Assembly (NCBI RefSeq): GCF_013366375.1
Contig: NZ_JABWMJ010000002.1
Coordinates: 496,001-560,000 of the forward strand
DNA from: Rhizobacter koreensis
GTDB taxonomy: Bacteria; Pseudomonadota; Gammaproteobacteria; Burkholderiales; Burkholderiaceae_C
Length of the DNA stretch: 64,000 nucleotides
Direction of reading: 5' to 3'
Positions 25,231 to 32,903 of the stretch are shown here, piece by piece. Below the pieces are notes generated by a model. That model made no database searches. It had not been told where the DNA came from and saw nothing but the letters and a program-made list of their open reading frames with translations. The stretch's first letter is position 1. Every line of letters begins with the position of its first letter. The position numbers and the translations under genes were made by a program.

Positions 25231-25680
25231 GTGCCCCAACCGTCCTATACCGCTCTTCTGTTTGCCGCTGCTGCCGCCAGCAACGTGGGGGCGCAGGACT
25301 GCGCAAGAATCGAAAATGCCACTCAACGACACATTTCGAAAGGCGAGGGAATCGCACTGCTGACTGACATGGTTGCCGCGTGCAGATCACAGGATCCCGA
25401 GAAATGGGCTCGCCTACAAACTAGCAATGCACGGCTCCTTTTCTTGCGCGCAACTGACAAGACCGCGCTATTCAAGAACTATTGTGCGTTCACCGGTGAA
25501 GCTACGAAAATCCTTGGGGGTGACTTGACTGCGGGCACGCATTCGATTGGGCCTTACAAAGGCAGATCGAATTGCGGAGGACCTGCGTCCTACTGGTTCA
25601 TTCACACTAGGGATGGCACCCTCGCGTTACGGTTGGAGGTTGCTGTTGAGTCGGGTCAGCTGAAACTCGATACCCATTGA
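25231..25680 (+). CDS. Cassette C7: exported protein of unknown function
   Basis: A 149-residue protein with a likely signal peptide (TALLFAAAAASNVGAQD). The mature part has several cysteines and mixed alpha/beta character (FKNYCAFTGEATKILGG, SNCGGPASYWFIHTRDG). Not recognised. GTG 25231 follows GGGAG by about 5 nt, 33 nt after the cassette junction. GC content is clearly lower than the host average, supporting acquisition as a cassette. Confidence 0.65.
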   Translation: MPQPSYTALLFAAAAASNVGAQDCARIENATQRHISKGEGIALLTDMVAACRSQDPEKWARLQTSNARLLFLRATDKTALFKNYCAFTGEATKILGGDLTAGTHSIGPYKGRSNCGGPASYWFIHTRDGTLALRLEVAVESGQLKLDTH

Positions 25681-25683
25681 CCG

Positions 25684-25926
25684 ATGCGCTCGACGGCGTC
25701 GCCGGTGCTCTTCGTCTGCGCCGCGGTCATGATCGCGTATTGGCTCGCCGGCCTCGATGGCATCGCCGTCGCGGCGACCGCCATGCTGAGCATGGCCGGA
25801 TTCGTGGTCGCGATCGACGCCCACGGCCCCAACGACAGGGCGCGCTACGTGCGTGGCCAGTGTCGCTCCACGTGGTCTGCCGCCCGCCGCCGCTCACCTT
25901 CACATCGAGTCCACTACTCACGATGA
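25684..25926 (+). CDS. Possible small membrane protein
   Basis: An 80-residue frame starting 3 nt after the previous stop. Residues 5-45 are hydrophobic ([34 protein letters not shown]). The last 30 residues are Arg/Ser-rich and may read through a decayed attC. It could be a remnant. Confidence 0.35.
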   Translation: MRSTASPVLFVCAAVMIAYWLAGLDGIAVAATAMLSMAGFVVAIDAHGPNDRARYVRGQCRSTWSAARRRSPSHRVHYSR

Positions 25927-26162
25927 GAAGCACGGTACTTGCGTCGTTGGAAACGCCCGACGGCACGCACTGCATCGACTTCTTCGCCCGCGAAGACGGG
26001 ACCTTCGGATTCGAGCAGTACCGCGCCGAGCACGACGGCGCTGGCCGGTGGCAGTCTCTGGGCCAGTACGCTCACCTATCGTTCGGTTCGGGTGAAGAGG
26101 CCCTGCGCGCCGCCAAGGAACACGTGCCGTGGCTCAGCCCTGCCGAGGTCTGGCGCTGGTAG
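25923..26162 (+). CDS. Small uncharacterised acidic protein
   Basis: A 79-residue soluble protein. The compact body ([41 protein letters not shown]) looks like a small single-domain fold I cannot name. The ATG overlaps the end of the previous frame by 4 nt. A decayed attC right half lies 30 nt after the stop. Confidence 0.6.
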   Translation: MRSTVLASLETPDGTHCIDFFAREDGTFGFEQYRAEHDGAGRWQSLGQYAHLSFGSGEEALRAAKEHVPWLSPAEVWRW

Positions 26163-26193
26163 TCCGCTCTCCGGCGAGCTACGCTTGCCTGCG

Positions 26194-26219
26194 GCGGCCG
26201 CTCACGTCGAACGTTCGGC
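26194..26219 (+). repeat. Decayed attC right half
   Basis: GGCCGCTCACGTCGAACGTTCGGC aligns with the conserved right arm (GCCGCTCATGTCGAACGTTAGGC). R' has become GTTCGGC. No partner R'' is recognisable to the left. Confidence 0.6.
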
Positions 26220-26256
26220 CCCGGGCGAAGTCGCCGCACATCAAGGAGGACTCACC

Positions 26257-26637
26257 GTGGCCCGTCACATCGTGTTCACTCCGAAAGCGGCGAAGCCACC
26301 CGCGGCGTACAGCCAGGCGGTCAAGGTCGCCGGCTTGGTCTTCGTCTCCGGAACGGCCCCCATCGATCCTGCGACCGGAGCGATCAAGGGATCGACGATC
26401 CAGGAGCAGACTGCGCAGTGCCTGGCGAACATCCGCGCCATCCTCGAAGAAGCGGGAAGCTCCCTTTCGAAGCTCGCCAGCGTGACCGTGATACTCGCCG
26501 ATGAGGACGATTTCGCGGGCATGAACGAAGAGTGGCTCAAGTGGTTTCCCTCGGATCCTCCTGCTCGACAGGGTGCGAAGCTGCCCGCGCGCATCCCTGG
26601 ACTCAAGGTTTCGATCGCGGCGATCGCCGAGGCCTGA
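26257..26637 (+). CDS. ridA: RidA-family (YjgF/YER057c/UK114) protein
   Basis: A 126-residue RidA-fold protein; family members hydrolyse reactive enamine or imine intermediates released by PLP enzymes. The core signature is present (GLVFVSGTAPIDPATG, QTAQCLANIRAILEEAGSSL, RIPGLKVSIAAIAEA). The usual catalytic Arg of the RidA subgroup (near PARQGAKLPAR) may be replaced by Lys, so it could belong to another RidA subgroup. GTG 26257 has an excellent AAGGAGGA site. It is flanked by attC half-sites, so it may be a former cassette; its stop TGA falls in the degenerate R'' box. Confidence 0.88.
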   Translation: MARHIVFTPKAAKPPAAYSQAVKVAGLVFVSGTAPIDPATGAIKGSTIQEQTAQCLANIRAILEEAGSSLSKLASVTVILADEDDFAGMNEEWLKWFPSDPPARQGAKLPARIPGLKVSIAAIAEA

Positions 26638-26660
26638 CTCGTCGATCGAGGCGACGTCCC
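26632..26660 (+). repeat. Decayed attC left half after ridA
   Basis: GCCTGAC followed by TCGTCGATCGAGGCGACGTCC aligns with GCCTAAC CCCTCCATCGAGCGGACGTCC of the intact sites. As in intact cassettes the gene's stop codon is embedded in R'' (TAA has become TGA). No right half is found. Confidence 0.55.
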
Positions 26661-26716
26661 CGAGCACGGCGTGTCGAACCAGGCTTCACGAAGCAGCCGA
26701 TCGAACCCGACAGCGC

Positions 26717-27130
26717 ATGAAGATCACCGCCACGCTGCGCAACTCCGGCCAGGCTCACGCCGCTGCTGTCTGCACGGAAGGCAACGTCCAGGAACATCGA
26801 CGTTCCGGCCCGGGAGCGTGGCGACGGGTCCGCCGTCAACGGAGGCGAGTTTCTGATGCTGGCCTGGCAACCTGCTATTGCAACGACCTCTACCGCGAAG
26901 CCCGGCGCCTCGGCTTGCAGGTACACAGCGTCGAGGTCGAAGCTTCTGCCGACTTCCTCGGCGTCGGTCTGGCGGCGTCGAACGTCCGTTACCGCGCTCG
27001 GGTCCACTCACCGGAATCGGCGGAGCGGCTCGATCGGCTGCTGCGCGAGACCGACGCCGTGGCCGAGGTACACAACACGCTCCGCGCACCCACGCAGGTC
27101 GCGCTCGTGCCGTGGTCGGAACCTGCGTGA
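26717..27130 (+). pseudogene. OsmC-family protein gene with a compensated double frameshift
   Basis: The frame is open for 137 residues, and both ends match an OsmC-like family (MKITATLRNSGQAH; ATCYCNDLYREARRLGL...HNTL). Residues about 26-49 do not match. The expected segment (NIDVPARERGDGSAVNGGEFLMLA) is found in the neighbouring frame between 26791 and 26864. One extra G at 26791-26792 and one missing C at 26863-26864 explain it. Family proteins reduce organic hydroperoxides or are thiol-dependent stress proteins. If the indels are sequencing errors the gene is intact; if real, the core is scrambled. Confidence 0.7.
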
Positions 27131-27288
27131 GCGTCAGCGCCGCTCGGCTTCCGCTGGGCGTACCGCGCAGGCGCTCGCTCGCGTCAAAGCGCGACGGCAG
27201 CCGTCGCTTGGCCGCTCCGGCCGTCGATGGCATCGAGCGCTGCGCGCACGGTGGCGCCGGGGCGGATCGCTCGGGACGTTGAGTCGTC

Positions 27289-27555
27289 ATGCCCGAGAGC
27301 GACGACTGGCGGCTGCGCAATGCGCCACCTGGGCTGGCCGGGTCGGCTGTTCGGCATCGCCCGTACAGGATGCCGAGGCCATCGTGGGATCACGACCACT
27401 GCATCCTGTGCTGGCAGAAGATCGCGGAGGCACCGACGCCGGACGCGGTTCACGACGGCTATGTTCTCGCCAACGACGACTGGCTCTGCCCCGAGTGCTT
27501 CGCGACGCTCGGCGAGCGGCTCGGCTTGCATGAGGTACGAGATGATCGCGCCTAG
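27289..27555 (+). CDS. Small four-cysteine (zinc-ribbon-like) protein
   Basis: An 88-residue protein of a widespread uncharacterised family. It has a CxxC pair in WDHDHCILCWQK, a second pair in DDWLCPECFATL, and an N-terminal DDWRLRN segment. The four cysteines probably bind zinc. The stop TAG lies in GCCTAGC, the start of an attC-like left half, suggesting a former cassette. Confidence 0.7.
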   Translation: MPESDDWRLRNAPPGLAGSAVRHRPYRMPRPSWDHDHCILCWQKIAEAPTPDAVHDGYVLANDDWLCPECFATLGERLGLHEVRDDRA

Positions 27556-27575
27556 CTTCTCCATCCACAGGACAG
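27550..27575 (+). repeat. Decayed attC left half, last trace of the array
   Basis: GCCTAGCTTCTCCATCCACAGGAC aligns with GCCTAACCCCTCCATCGAGCGGAC, with the gene's stop codon again embedded in R''. No right half is visible before lysE. Confidence 0.5.
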
Positions 27576-27648
27576 TCGAGAGGCCGTTTCGCGGCTCCTG
27601 AGCTGCCGAATCGCGCCGACCCTCGAGCCGACCGACTCGCACGCCGCC

Positions 27649-28266
27649 ATGCTTCCTTCCGTCGCGTTCCTTCTCGCTGCCTCGCTGCTGGCCATCACGC
27701 CCGGCCCCGGCCTGGCGTATGTCGTCGCGAGAACCGCCGCGGGCGGCAGAGCCGAGGGCCTGGCCTCGTGCGCCGGCACCGCGATCGGTGGTCTGTTGCA
27801 CGTCGCGGCTGCGGCGACGGGTCTGTCCGTGCTGCTCGCCCGGTCGGCACTGGCGTTCTCGGTGGTGAAGTACGTCGGCGCAGCCTATCTCGTCTATCTC
27901 GGCGTGAGGCTCCTCTTCTCGCGGCCCGCGCCGGCGCGGATCGCCAGCGAGGCTCGCGGCGCCCGTCGTGCGCTGCTGGAGGGGGTCTTCGTGGAGGCGC
28001 TCAACGTGAAGACCGCATTGTTCTTCCTGGCGTTCCTTCCGCAGTTCCTCAGCGGGGGCAATTCGATCGCGATGCAGCTCGTCGTCATGGGCACGTTGTG
28101 CGTGGCGCTCAACACGTTGGTGGACGTCGCCGCCGTCCATGGCGCCGCGCGACTCGTGCGGCCGGGCGCCGCGGGGCGGCGTCGCGCCGGTCTGCTCAAC
28201 AAGGCAAGCGGCGCCACCCTCGTGGCGTTGGGCCTGTTCGTCGCGAGTTCGAGGCGCGCGGCCTGA
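27649..28266 (+). CDS. LysE/RhtB-family amino-acid exporter
   Basis: A 205-residue inner-membrane exporter with about six helices. It has the family hallmark ITPGPGLAYV near the N-terminus, KYVGAAYLVYLGVRLL, and the conserved NVKTALFFLAFLPQF. It exports amino acids such as threonine or homoserine lactone-type substrates; the exact one is unknown. It is the first gene after the recognisable integron array. Its end reads GCC TGA C, like a decayed R'' box, but without a matching arm. Confidence 0.9.
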   Translation: MLPSVAFLLAASLLAITPGPGLAYVVARTAAGGRAEGLASCAGTAIGGLLHVAAAATGLSVLLARSALAFSVVKYVGAAYLVYLGVRLLFSRPAPARIASEARGARRALLEGVFVEALNVKTALFFLAFLPQFLSGGNSIAMQLVVMGTLCVALNTLVDVAAVHGAARLVRPGAAGRRRAGLLNKASGATLVALGLFVASSRRAA

Positions 28267-28484
28267 CGCCTCGTGATGCAGGCCTCGACCGACAGCCCGC
28301 CGCTCCCCGGCAGCGGCACATGGCCGTCCTGGCGACGCCCGCGGTTCGGCGGCCGCCCTGTCGGATGCCGCATCGCGCCACGAGCGCAGCCTGCCACGCA
28401 CGCGGCCGGCCCGCGTGAGCGTCTAGGGCGCTCGAAGCATCGTCGGACGATCGATCGAAGCCTCGCTTTGAAGGAACGCACGCA

Positions 28485-28853
28485 ATGACTCGAGATGTTC
28501 GGTTCGTATCGGCAACACCCGTGCTGGCATCGCTCGACATCGAGCGGTCTGTCGGGTTCTTCGCGTCGAAGCTCGGCTTTTCCAGCGTTCACGCGCAGCA
28601 AGGGGTCTACGGGGTGGTGCGGCGCGGAGCGGTCAGCATCCACTTCTGGGCCTGCGCGGAGCGGCACATTGCGGAGAACACCAGTTGCAGGGTGCAGGTC
28701 GACGGGGTCGCTGAGCTGTTCGAGGCATGCGCCGCCTTCGGGATCGTTCATCCGAACGCGCCGCTCGAGGCCAAGCCCTGGGGCTCGAGAGAGTTCTCCA
28801 TCCTCGACCCCGACGGAAATCTCGTCACGTTCTTCGAGCCGGCCGATGGCTGA
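28485..28853 (+). CDS. VOC-superfamily (glyoxalase/bleomycin-resistance-like) protein
   Basis: A 122-residue single-domain VOC protein with the beta-alpha-beta-beta-beta pattern (ATPVLASLDIERSVGFFASKLGF, then FSILDPDGNLVTFFEP). The terminal D-P-D-G-N-L signature is typical of bleomycin-resistance-like proteins. Ligand unknown. AAGGA lies about 9 nt before the ATG. Confidence 0.85.
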   Translation: MTRDVRFVSATPVLASLDIERSVGFFASKLGFSSVHAQQGVYGVVRRGAVSIHFWACAERHIAENTSCRVQVDGVAELFEACAAFGIVHPNAPLEAKPWGSREFSILDPDGNLVTFFEPADG

Positions 28854-28949
28854 TCCATTCACCGCACGGCGCTCGCAGCAGGCGCGTCGCGCCGCGGCGC
28901 CCCGATCGTTCCCGATCGCCGACCGACGCCTGCCGCGGCGCAGCCGGTG

Positions 28950-29426
28950 ATGTTCGACTTCCTCCAGGCGCGCCCGTTCGTCGACGCCACCCTGGGCGAG
29001 CTCCGGCGGTCCGGTCGGCGCTGGCGCGGCCGGCTCCGTCTCGGCGCAGGAGACCTTCCTCTGGCCATCGAAGGGCCACGTCGTGGCCCGGACGCCGGCG
29101 CGCTGGCGGCTGCCAGGGACCTGCCGCGCGTGTGGGCGCAGCAAGCGGACGCCGTCGCCCGCGCGCTCGCGGAGCACCTCGCTCCGTATCGCGAAGCGGT
29201 GCTCGCCGGGGAGTCCGAGGCGCCACGCACACCGCTGCCGTCGGGCTCCGACCCGGCGAGCATCTGGGCCAGCGTCGAACTTTTGTCGGCTTCCGTCACC
29301 CTGCTCGACGGCCAGCTCATGTCGGAAGTGGCCCTCGCGGTCACCTGGGACGAGGAGCACACGCTCGGCGCGCGCTTTCACGGCGCCGCGTTCGTCGAGC
29401 TCAACGGCAGCATCCGCCCCGAATGA
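28950..29426 (+). CDS. Uncharacterised protein (DUF6985-like)
   Basis: A 158-residue soluble protein. The C-terminal strand pattern (VALAVTWDEEHTLGARFHGAAFVELNGSI) resembles DUF6985-type domains, and the N-terminal half forms a small beta sheet (GRRWRGRLRLGAGDLPLAIEG). The assignment is tentative. ATG 28950 is preferred to the adjacent GTG 28947; no strong ribosome-binding site is visible. Confidence 0.6.
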   Translation: MFDFLQARPFVDATLGELRRSGRRWRGRLRLGAGDLPLAIEGPRRGPDAGALAAARDLPRVWAQQADAVARALAEHLAPYREAVLAGESEAPRTPLPSGSDPASIWASVELLSASVTLLDGQLMSEVALAVTWDEEHTLGARFHGAAFVELNGSIRPE

Positions 29427-29656
29427 GCGCGTCACGCGATCGACTCGGCGAAACGGGCGTGCAGCCGCGCCGACCGTGGCTCGTCGCCACCCTGCTGTGG
29501 CTGCCAACCTGCTGCGCAGCTGCAGTCGTGCTTCCCGAGCGCGCGTCTCGGTCTCTCTCGCCGGCTACGCCTGCAGCCGGCAGACGGCGTTGCCGCGCGC
29601 GCCCGGCATCGGCGTAATGAGCGACACCGCCGCGTCTCGGTCCACGTCGCACCCCC

Positions 29657-30109
29657 ATGCAAAGCCCGTCGATCCCGTTTCGCCTGAGCGCCGAGCAGCG
29701 CGACGCCAAGCTCGCGCGGTTCAACGCTCGCCACGAAGTCGTGTGGTTCGGCTTTCGCGGTTCGTTCGATGCGCCGGGCACGGCGGTCATCGGGTTCACG
29801 CGGCTCGACGCCGGGCTGCAAGGCGGCGGTGGCACGAGTGCCATCAACGGCGGCGTGATCGCGGCCGGCTTCGACGCAGCGTTCGTCCTTGCCGGCCTCG
29901 CGCAGTACGAGGCCGAAGTGGTGGTGACGCTGGAGCTCTCGGTCAAGTTCCTGTCGCTGGCGCGGGCGAACGAGTCGCTCGCGTTCCGTGCCCACGTGGT
30001 CCGCTCGGCGAGGAGCTTCGCCTTCGCGGAAGGTTTCCTGTCGAACGGCATCGACGCTGGCGCCCCGCACCTGGCCATTGCCACGGCGATGGTCGCGCCG
30101 GCCCGGTAG
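29657..30109 (+). CDS. Hotdog-fold thioesterase-like protein (PaaI type)
   Basis: A 150-residue protein with a PaaI-like hotdog core: INGGVIAAGFDAAFVLAGL (helix with the usual NGG/HGG entry) followed by VTLELSVKFLSLARANESLAFRAHVVRSARSFAFAEG. Members hydrolyse acyl-CoA thioesters. The usual acidic catalytic residue sits in the GFDAA helix. The physiological substrate is unknown. Confidence 0.7.
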   Translation: MQSPSIPFRLSAEQRDAKLARFNARHEVVWFGFRGSFDAPGTAVIGFTRLDAGLQGGGGTSAINGGVIAAGFDAAFVLAGLAQYEAEVVVTLELSVKFLSLARANESLAFRAHVVRSARSFAFAEGFLSNGIDAGAPHLAIATAMVAPAR

Positions 30110-30202
30110 CGCCTGCTCGCGAACGCCCCCGCCGAGCGGCACCCGCAGTCGTCGGGTAAGCGGTCGCCGCGCGCCACTCGCGTGTGCCACAGTAGCGGCG
30201 CG

Positions 30203-30475
30203 ATGCGCACGGCCGCTGCACCACCGACAGACACCTCGTCGTGCCCGCTCTGCGGCGAGCTGAATCAGTGCGCGCTTGCCGGTGGCACGGACCCGGCGAA
30301 CCGTTGCTGGTGCGCCGACGCGTCGTTCTCCGCCGAGCTGCTCGCGTCGGTGCCGCCGACGGCAGCGGGACGGGCGTGCATCTGCGCGGCGTGTGCCGCG
30401 CGTGGCGTCGCCCGACGAAGCGGCGGCGGCGCCGAAGCCGAAGTGGAGGTGCCCCATGCCCGAAGCGAACGCTGA
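30203..30475 (+). CDS. Cysteine-rich CWC-family protein
   Basis: A 90-residue protein with the CWC family pattern: CPLCGELNQCALA, CWC, and ACICAACA near residue 65. Likely a zinc-binding protein of unknown role. The C-terminal ~15 residues overlap the start of the next gene by 20 nt in another frame. Confidence 0.78.
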   Translation: MRTAAAPPTDTSSCPLCGELNQCALAGGTDPANRCWCADASFSAELLASVPPTAAGRACICAACAARGVARRSGGGAEAEVEVPHARSER

Positions 30476-30860
30476 AGTCACGCCCGAGTTCCTGCAGGCC
30501 TTTGCCGACGCCTTCAACCGGCACGATGTCGATGCCTTGATGGCGTTCATGACCGACGACTGCGTGTTCGAAGCTTCCGCCGGGCCCGAAGCGTGCGGAG
30601 CGCGCCACGTCGGCCGGGAAGCCGTGCGGGCTGCCTACGCCGACGTGTGGGCCACGTTTCCCGATGCGCACTGGGGCGGCGCCCGTCACGTCGTGCACGG
30701 CGATCGCGCCGTTTCGGAGTGGACCTTCACCGGCACGCAGGCAGACGGCAGCCGCGTCGAGGTGAACGGCTGCGATCTGTTCACGCTGCGCGCCGGCAAG
30801 ATCGCGGTGAAGAACTCCTTCCGCAAGAACCGGCCTGCCTTGCGTGCCGGCGAGCGCTAG
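30456..30860 (+). CDS. SnoaL/NTF2-like nuclear-transport-factor-fold protein
   Basis: A 134-residue cone-shaped NTF2/SnoaL-like protein. FADAFNRHDVDALMAFMTDDCVFE is the family opening, and the strands WTFTGTQADGSRVEVNGCDLFTL and KIAVKNSFRKNR close the barrel. It could be an isomerase, hydratase or ligand-binding protein. Start ATG 30456 has GGAGG 6 nt upstream. It overlaps the preceding CWC gene. Confidence 0.85.
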   Translation: MPEANAEVTPEFLQAFADAFNRHDVDALMAFMTDDCVFEASAGPEACGARHVGREAVRAAYADVWATFPDAHWGGARHVVHGDRAVSEWTFTGTQADGSRVEVNGCDLFTLRAGKIAVKNSFRKNRPALRAGER

Positions 30861-30871
30861 AGTCACCGCAG

Positions 30872-31258
30872 ATGGCCACCGATCGAGCCTTCGTCGAGTT
30901 CGTCCAGAGCCAATCCGGGCTCGGCGGCGAGCTCTCGTTCAAGAAGATGTTCGGCGAGTACGCGCTCTACCTGCACGGCCGGGTGGTGGCGTTCGCCTGC
31001 GACAACCAGCTCTTCCTCAAGCCCACCGACGAGGGCCGCGCCGTGCTCGGCGAGGTGACGCAGGCGCCGGCATACCCCGGCAGCAAGCTCTACTTCAGGC
31101 TCGACGAGCAGATCGACGACCGCGCCCTGCTCCAGCAGGCTCTGGTGGTGACCGCCGACGCCTTGCCCCTGCCGAAGCCGAAGTCGCCCACGCGGAAGGC
31201 CGCGGCGACGGCGCGCAAGATGGTCAGCCGGAAAGCCGTCGGCTCGCGCGGCGCCTGA
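30872..31258 (+). CDS. TfoX N-terminal-domain protein
   Basis: A 128-residue protein with a single TfoX-N domain (FVQSQSGLGGELSFKKMFGEYALYL, VVAFACDNQLFLKPT) and a Lys/Arg-rich tail (PKSPTRKAAATARKM). It lacks the TfoX C-terminal domain found in the competence regulator Sxy, so a competence role is not implied. It starts 11 nt after the SnoaL gene. Confidence 0.85.
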   Translation: MATDRAFVEFVQSQSGLGGELSFKKMFGEYALYLHGRVVAFACDNQLFLKPTDEGRAVLGEVTQAPAYPGSKLYFRLDEQIDDRALLQQALVVTADALPLPKPKSPTRKAAATARKMVSRKAVGSRGA

Positions 31259-31755
31259 GGCTCGGCGGAGCAAGCGCCATCGACGTCCATCGCGGCTACC
31301 TCCCCGGCTGCATCGGCGCCATCGTGCGCTTGCACGCCTCCTACTACCACCGCCTGGTCGGCTTCGGCGTCCCCTTCGAGGCGGTGGTGGCGCGTGAGCT
31401 CGCCGACTTCTGCGAGCGTTGCGACGGAGCGCGTGACGGCCTCTGGCTGGCTCTCGACGGCGGCGAGGTTCAGGGCTCCATCGCGATCGATGGCCGTGAT
31501 TTCGCAGGCGCGCACCTGCGCTGGTTCATCACCGGCGACGCGGTGCGCGGCTCCGGCCTCGGCTCACGGCTGCTGACGGACGCGCTGAACTTCTGCGATG
31601 CCGGAGGCCATCGACGCGTCCACCTGTGGACGTTCGAAGGGCTCGATGCGGCGCGGCACCTGTACGAGAAGCACGGCTTTCGCCTCGTTCACCAGCAGGC
31701 AGGCGCCCGCTGGGGCAGCGCGGTCAACGAGCAGCATTTCGAGCGGCTGGTCTGA
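31255..31755 (+). CDS. GNAT N-acetyltransferase, start codon not found
   Basis: The frame encodes a full GNAT domain of the kind often fused to MarR regulators: HRGYLPGCIGAIVRLHASYYHR, acetyl-CoA loop DAVRGSGLGSRLL, and RVHLWTFEGLDAARHLYEKHGF. No ATG, GTG or TTG exists in this frame between the TfoX stop and the domain. CTG 31255 overlaps the TfoX TGA, and an ATC at 31279 follows a GGAG. The gene may use a rare start coupled to the TfoX stop, or may have lost its N-terminus. The true start is uncertain. Confidence 0.72.
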   Translation: MRLGGASAIDVHRGYLPGCIGAIVRLHASYYHRLVGFGVPFEAVVARELADFCERCDGARDGLWLALDGGEVQGSIAIDGRDFAGAHLRWFITGDAVRGSGLGSRLLTDALNFCDAGGHRRVHLWTFEGLDAARHLYEKHGFRLVHQQAGARWGSAVNEQHFERLV

Positions 31756-31803
31756 GTCACCTCGCCGCTCCTCAGCAGACACCATCCCGCGGACGCCGTC
31801 ATC

Positions 31804-32844
31804 ATGATGCGGACTCTTACCGCCATCGTTCTCGCCGGCCTCGGCGCGGCGAGCAGCCACGCCGAGCGGCTCGGCATGGCGATGACGCAGCTGCCGCAGG
31901 GCGACGGCGGCAGCATCACGGTCTTCTATCCGACGCGGGCGGCCGAATCGGCGGCATCGGTCGGACCGTTCCGGCTGTCGTGGGCCGGGGACGCCGCGCC
32001 CGCGAAGGGCAACGGCCGCCTCGTGGTCGTCTCGCACGGTTCGGGCGGCGCGCCGTGGGTGCACGCGGATCTGGCGCGGACCCTGGTCGGGCGCGGCTTC
32101 GTCGTCGCCCTGCCGCAGCATGCCGGCGACAACGCTCGCGACCCGTCGACGCCGGGACCCGAGAGCTGGGTCAAGCGGCCGCGCGAAGTGAGCGGCGCGA
32201 TCGACCGCGTCGGCGCGGACCCGCGCTTCGCGCCGCTGCTCGCGCTCGACGCGGTGGGCGTGTTCGGCGGCTCGGCAGGCGGCCACACGGCGCTCACGCT
32301 GGCCGGCGGCGAGTGGTCGCCGGCGCGCTTTCGCGACCACTGCATGCGGCACATGGAGGACGACTTCTCGTCGTGCGTGGGCTTCACGACGCTGCTGGGC
32401 GGCGACTGGCTCGACGGCGTCAAGCGGTGGCTCGCCAGGCGCGTGATCGCGTGGCGCTTCAGCGACGACACGCCGCAGCGCCACGTCGACGCGCGCGTGA
32501 AGGCGGTGATCGCGATGGTGCCGTTCGCCGCCGACTTCGACCCATCCACGCTCGCCAGCCCCAAGGTGCCGCTCGGCCTCGTGATCGCCGACAAGGACGT
32601 CAACCAGGTTCCCGCCTTCCATGTCGAGCGCATCCGCCAGGCGTGCGAGCCGCGCTGCGAGGTGATGATGCGCCTTGCCGACGGCAGCCACGGTGCGATG
32701 CTCTCGCCGCTGCCGCCGCTCGAGAAAGGCAGCATCGCCGAGCACCTGCTCGCCGACCCACCCGGGTTCGACCGCGCCGGCACGCTGCCGCTCCTGAATG
32801 GCAGGATCGCGGACTTCTTCGAGAAGCTCCTGCTGCCGCACTGA
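31804..32844 (+). CDS. Exported alpha/beta hydrolase (dienelactone hydrolase-like)
   Basis: A 346-residue secreted hydrolase. A signal peptide (LTAIVLAGLGAASSHA) precedes an alpha/beta hydrolase core with an oxyanion segment (VVVSHGSGG), nucleophile elbow GGSAGGH, an Asp in VIADKDVNQVP, and His in GSHGAM. It belongs to the group annotated as predicted dienelactone hydrolases or platelet-activating-factor-acetylhydrolase-like enzymes. Natural substrate unknown. Two adjacent ATGs at 31804 and 31807 serve equally well. Confidence 0.85.
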   Translation: MMRTLTAIVLAGLGAASSHAERLGMAMTQLPQGDGGSITVFYPTRAAESAASVGPFRLSWAGDAAPAKGNGRLVVVSHGSGGAPWVHADLARTLVGRGFVVALPQHAGDNARDPSTPGPESWVKRPREVSGAIDRVGADPRFAPLLALDAVGVFGGSAGGHTALTLAGGEWSPARFRDHCMRHMEDDFSSCVGFTTLLGGDWLDGVKRWLARRVIAWRFSDDTPQRHVDARVKAVIAMVPFAADFDPSTLASPKVPLGLVIADKDVNQVPAFHVERIRQACEPRCEVMMRLADGSHGAMLSPLPPLEKGSIAEHLLADPPGFDRAGTLPLLNGRIADFFEKLLLPH

Positions 32845-32903
32845 CCACCCGGCATGTCGCGCCCGCGGCGACATGTCCATCGACCCCGAGGAGGCCGCCT
32901 GCC

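Larger units (their letters stand above)
21118..27575 (+). mobile_element. Chromosomal integron: intI, attI and cassette array with decayed distal end
   Basis: Platform (intI on -, attI) plus cassettes on +. Intact junctions define cassettes C1 22611-22974, C2 22975-23673, C3 23674-24270, C4 24271-24477, C5 24478-24907 and C6 24908-25197. C7 starts at 25198, and its far attC is reduced to a right half at 26194-26219. Left halves remain at 26632 and 27550. The sites share the arms GCCTAACCCCTCCATCGAG and GCCGCTCATGTCNAACGTTAGGC, a family-specific attC as expected for a sedentary array. Cassette genes have lower GC and mixed codon use. The right boundary is uncertain. Confidence 0.85.

Noticed and set aside
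22611..25680. Toxin-antitoxin or antibiotic-resistance cassettes
   Set aside because: I looked for them because they are common in integrons, but none of the cassette products shows a recognisable toxin, antitoxin or resistance motif.
25870..25922. attC-like right arm (GCCGCCGCTCA) between two small cassette-region ORFs
   Set aside because: Only 11 bases match and no GTTRRRY core follows, so the support is too weak.
27278..27284. GTTGAGT as a cassette junction (GTTRRRY) before the four-Cys gene
   Set aside because: The 7-mer fits but no R'' partner or attC arm lies upstream; it may be chance.
28261..28290. GCCTGAC at the end of lysE as a decayed attC
   Set aside because: The stop position fits the pattern, but the following bases do not match the attC arm.
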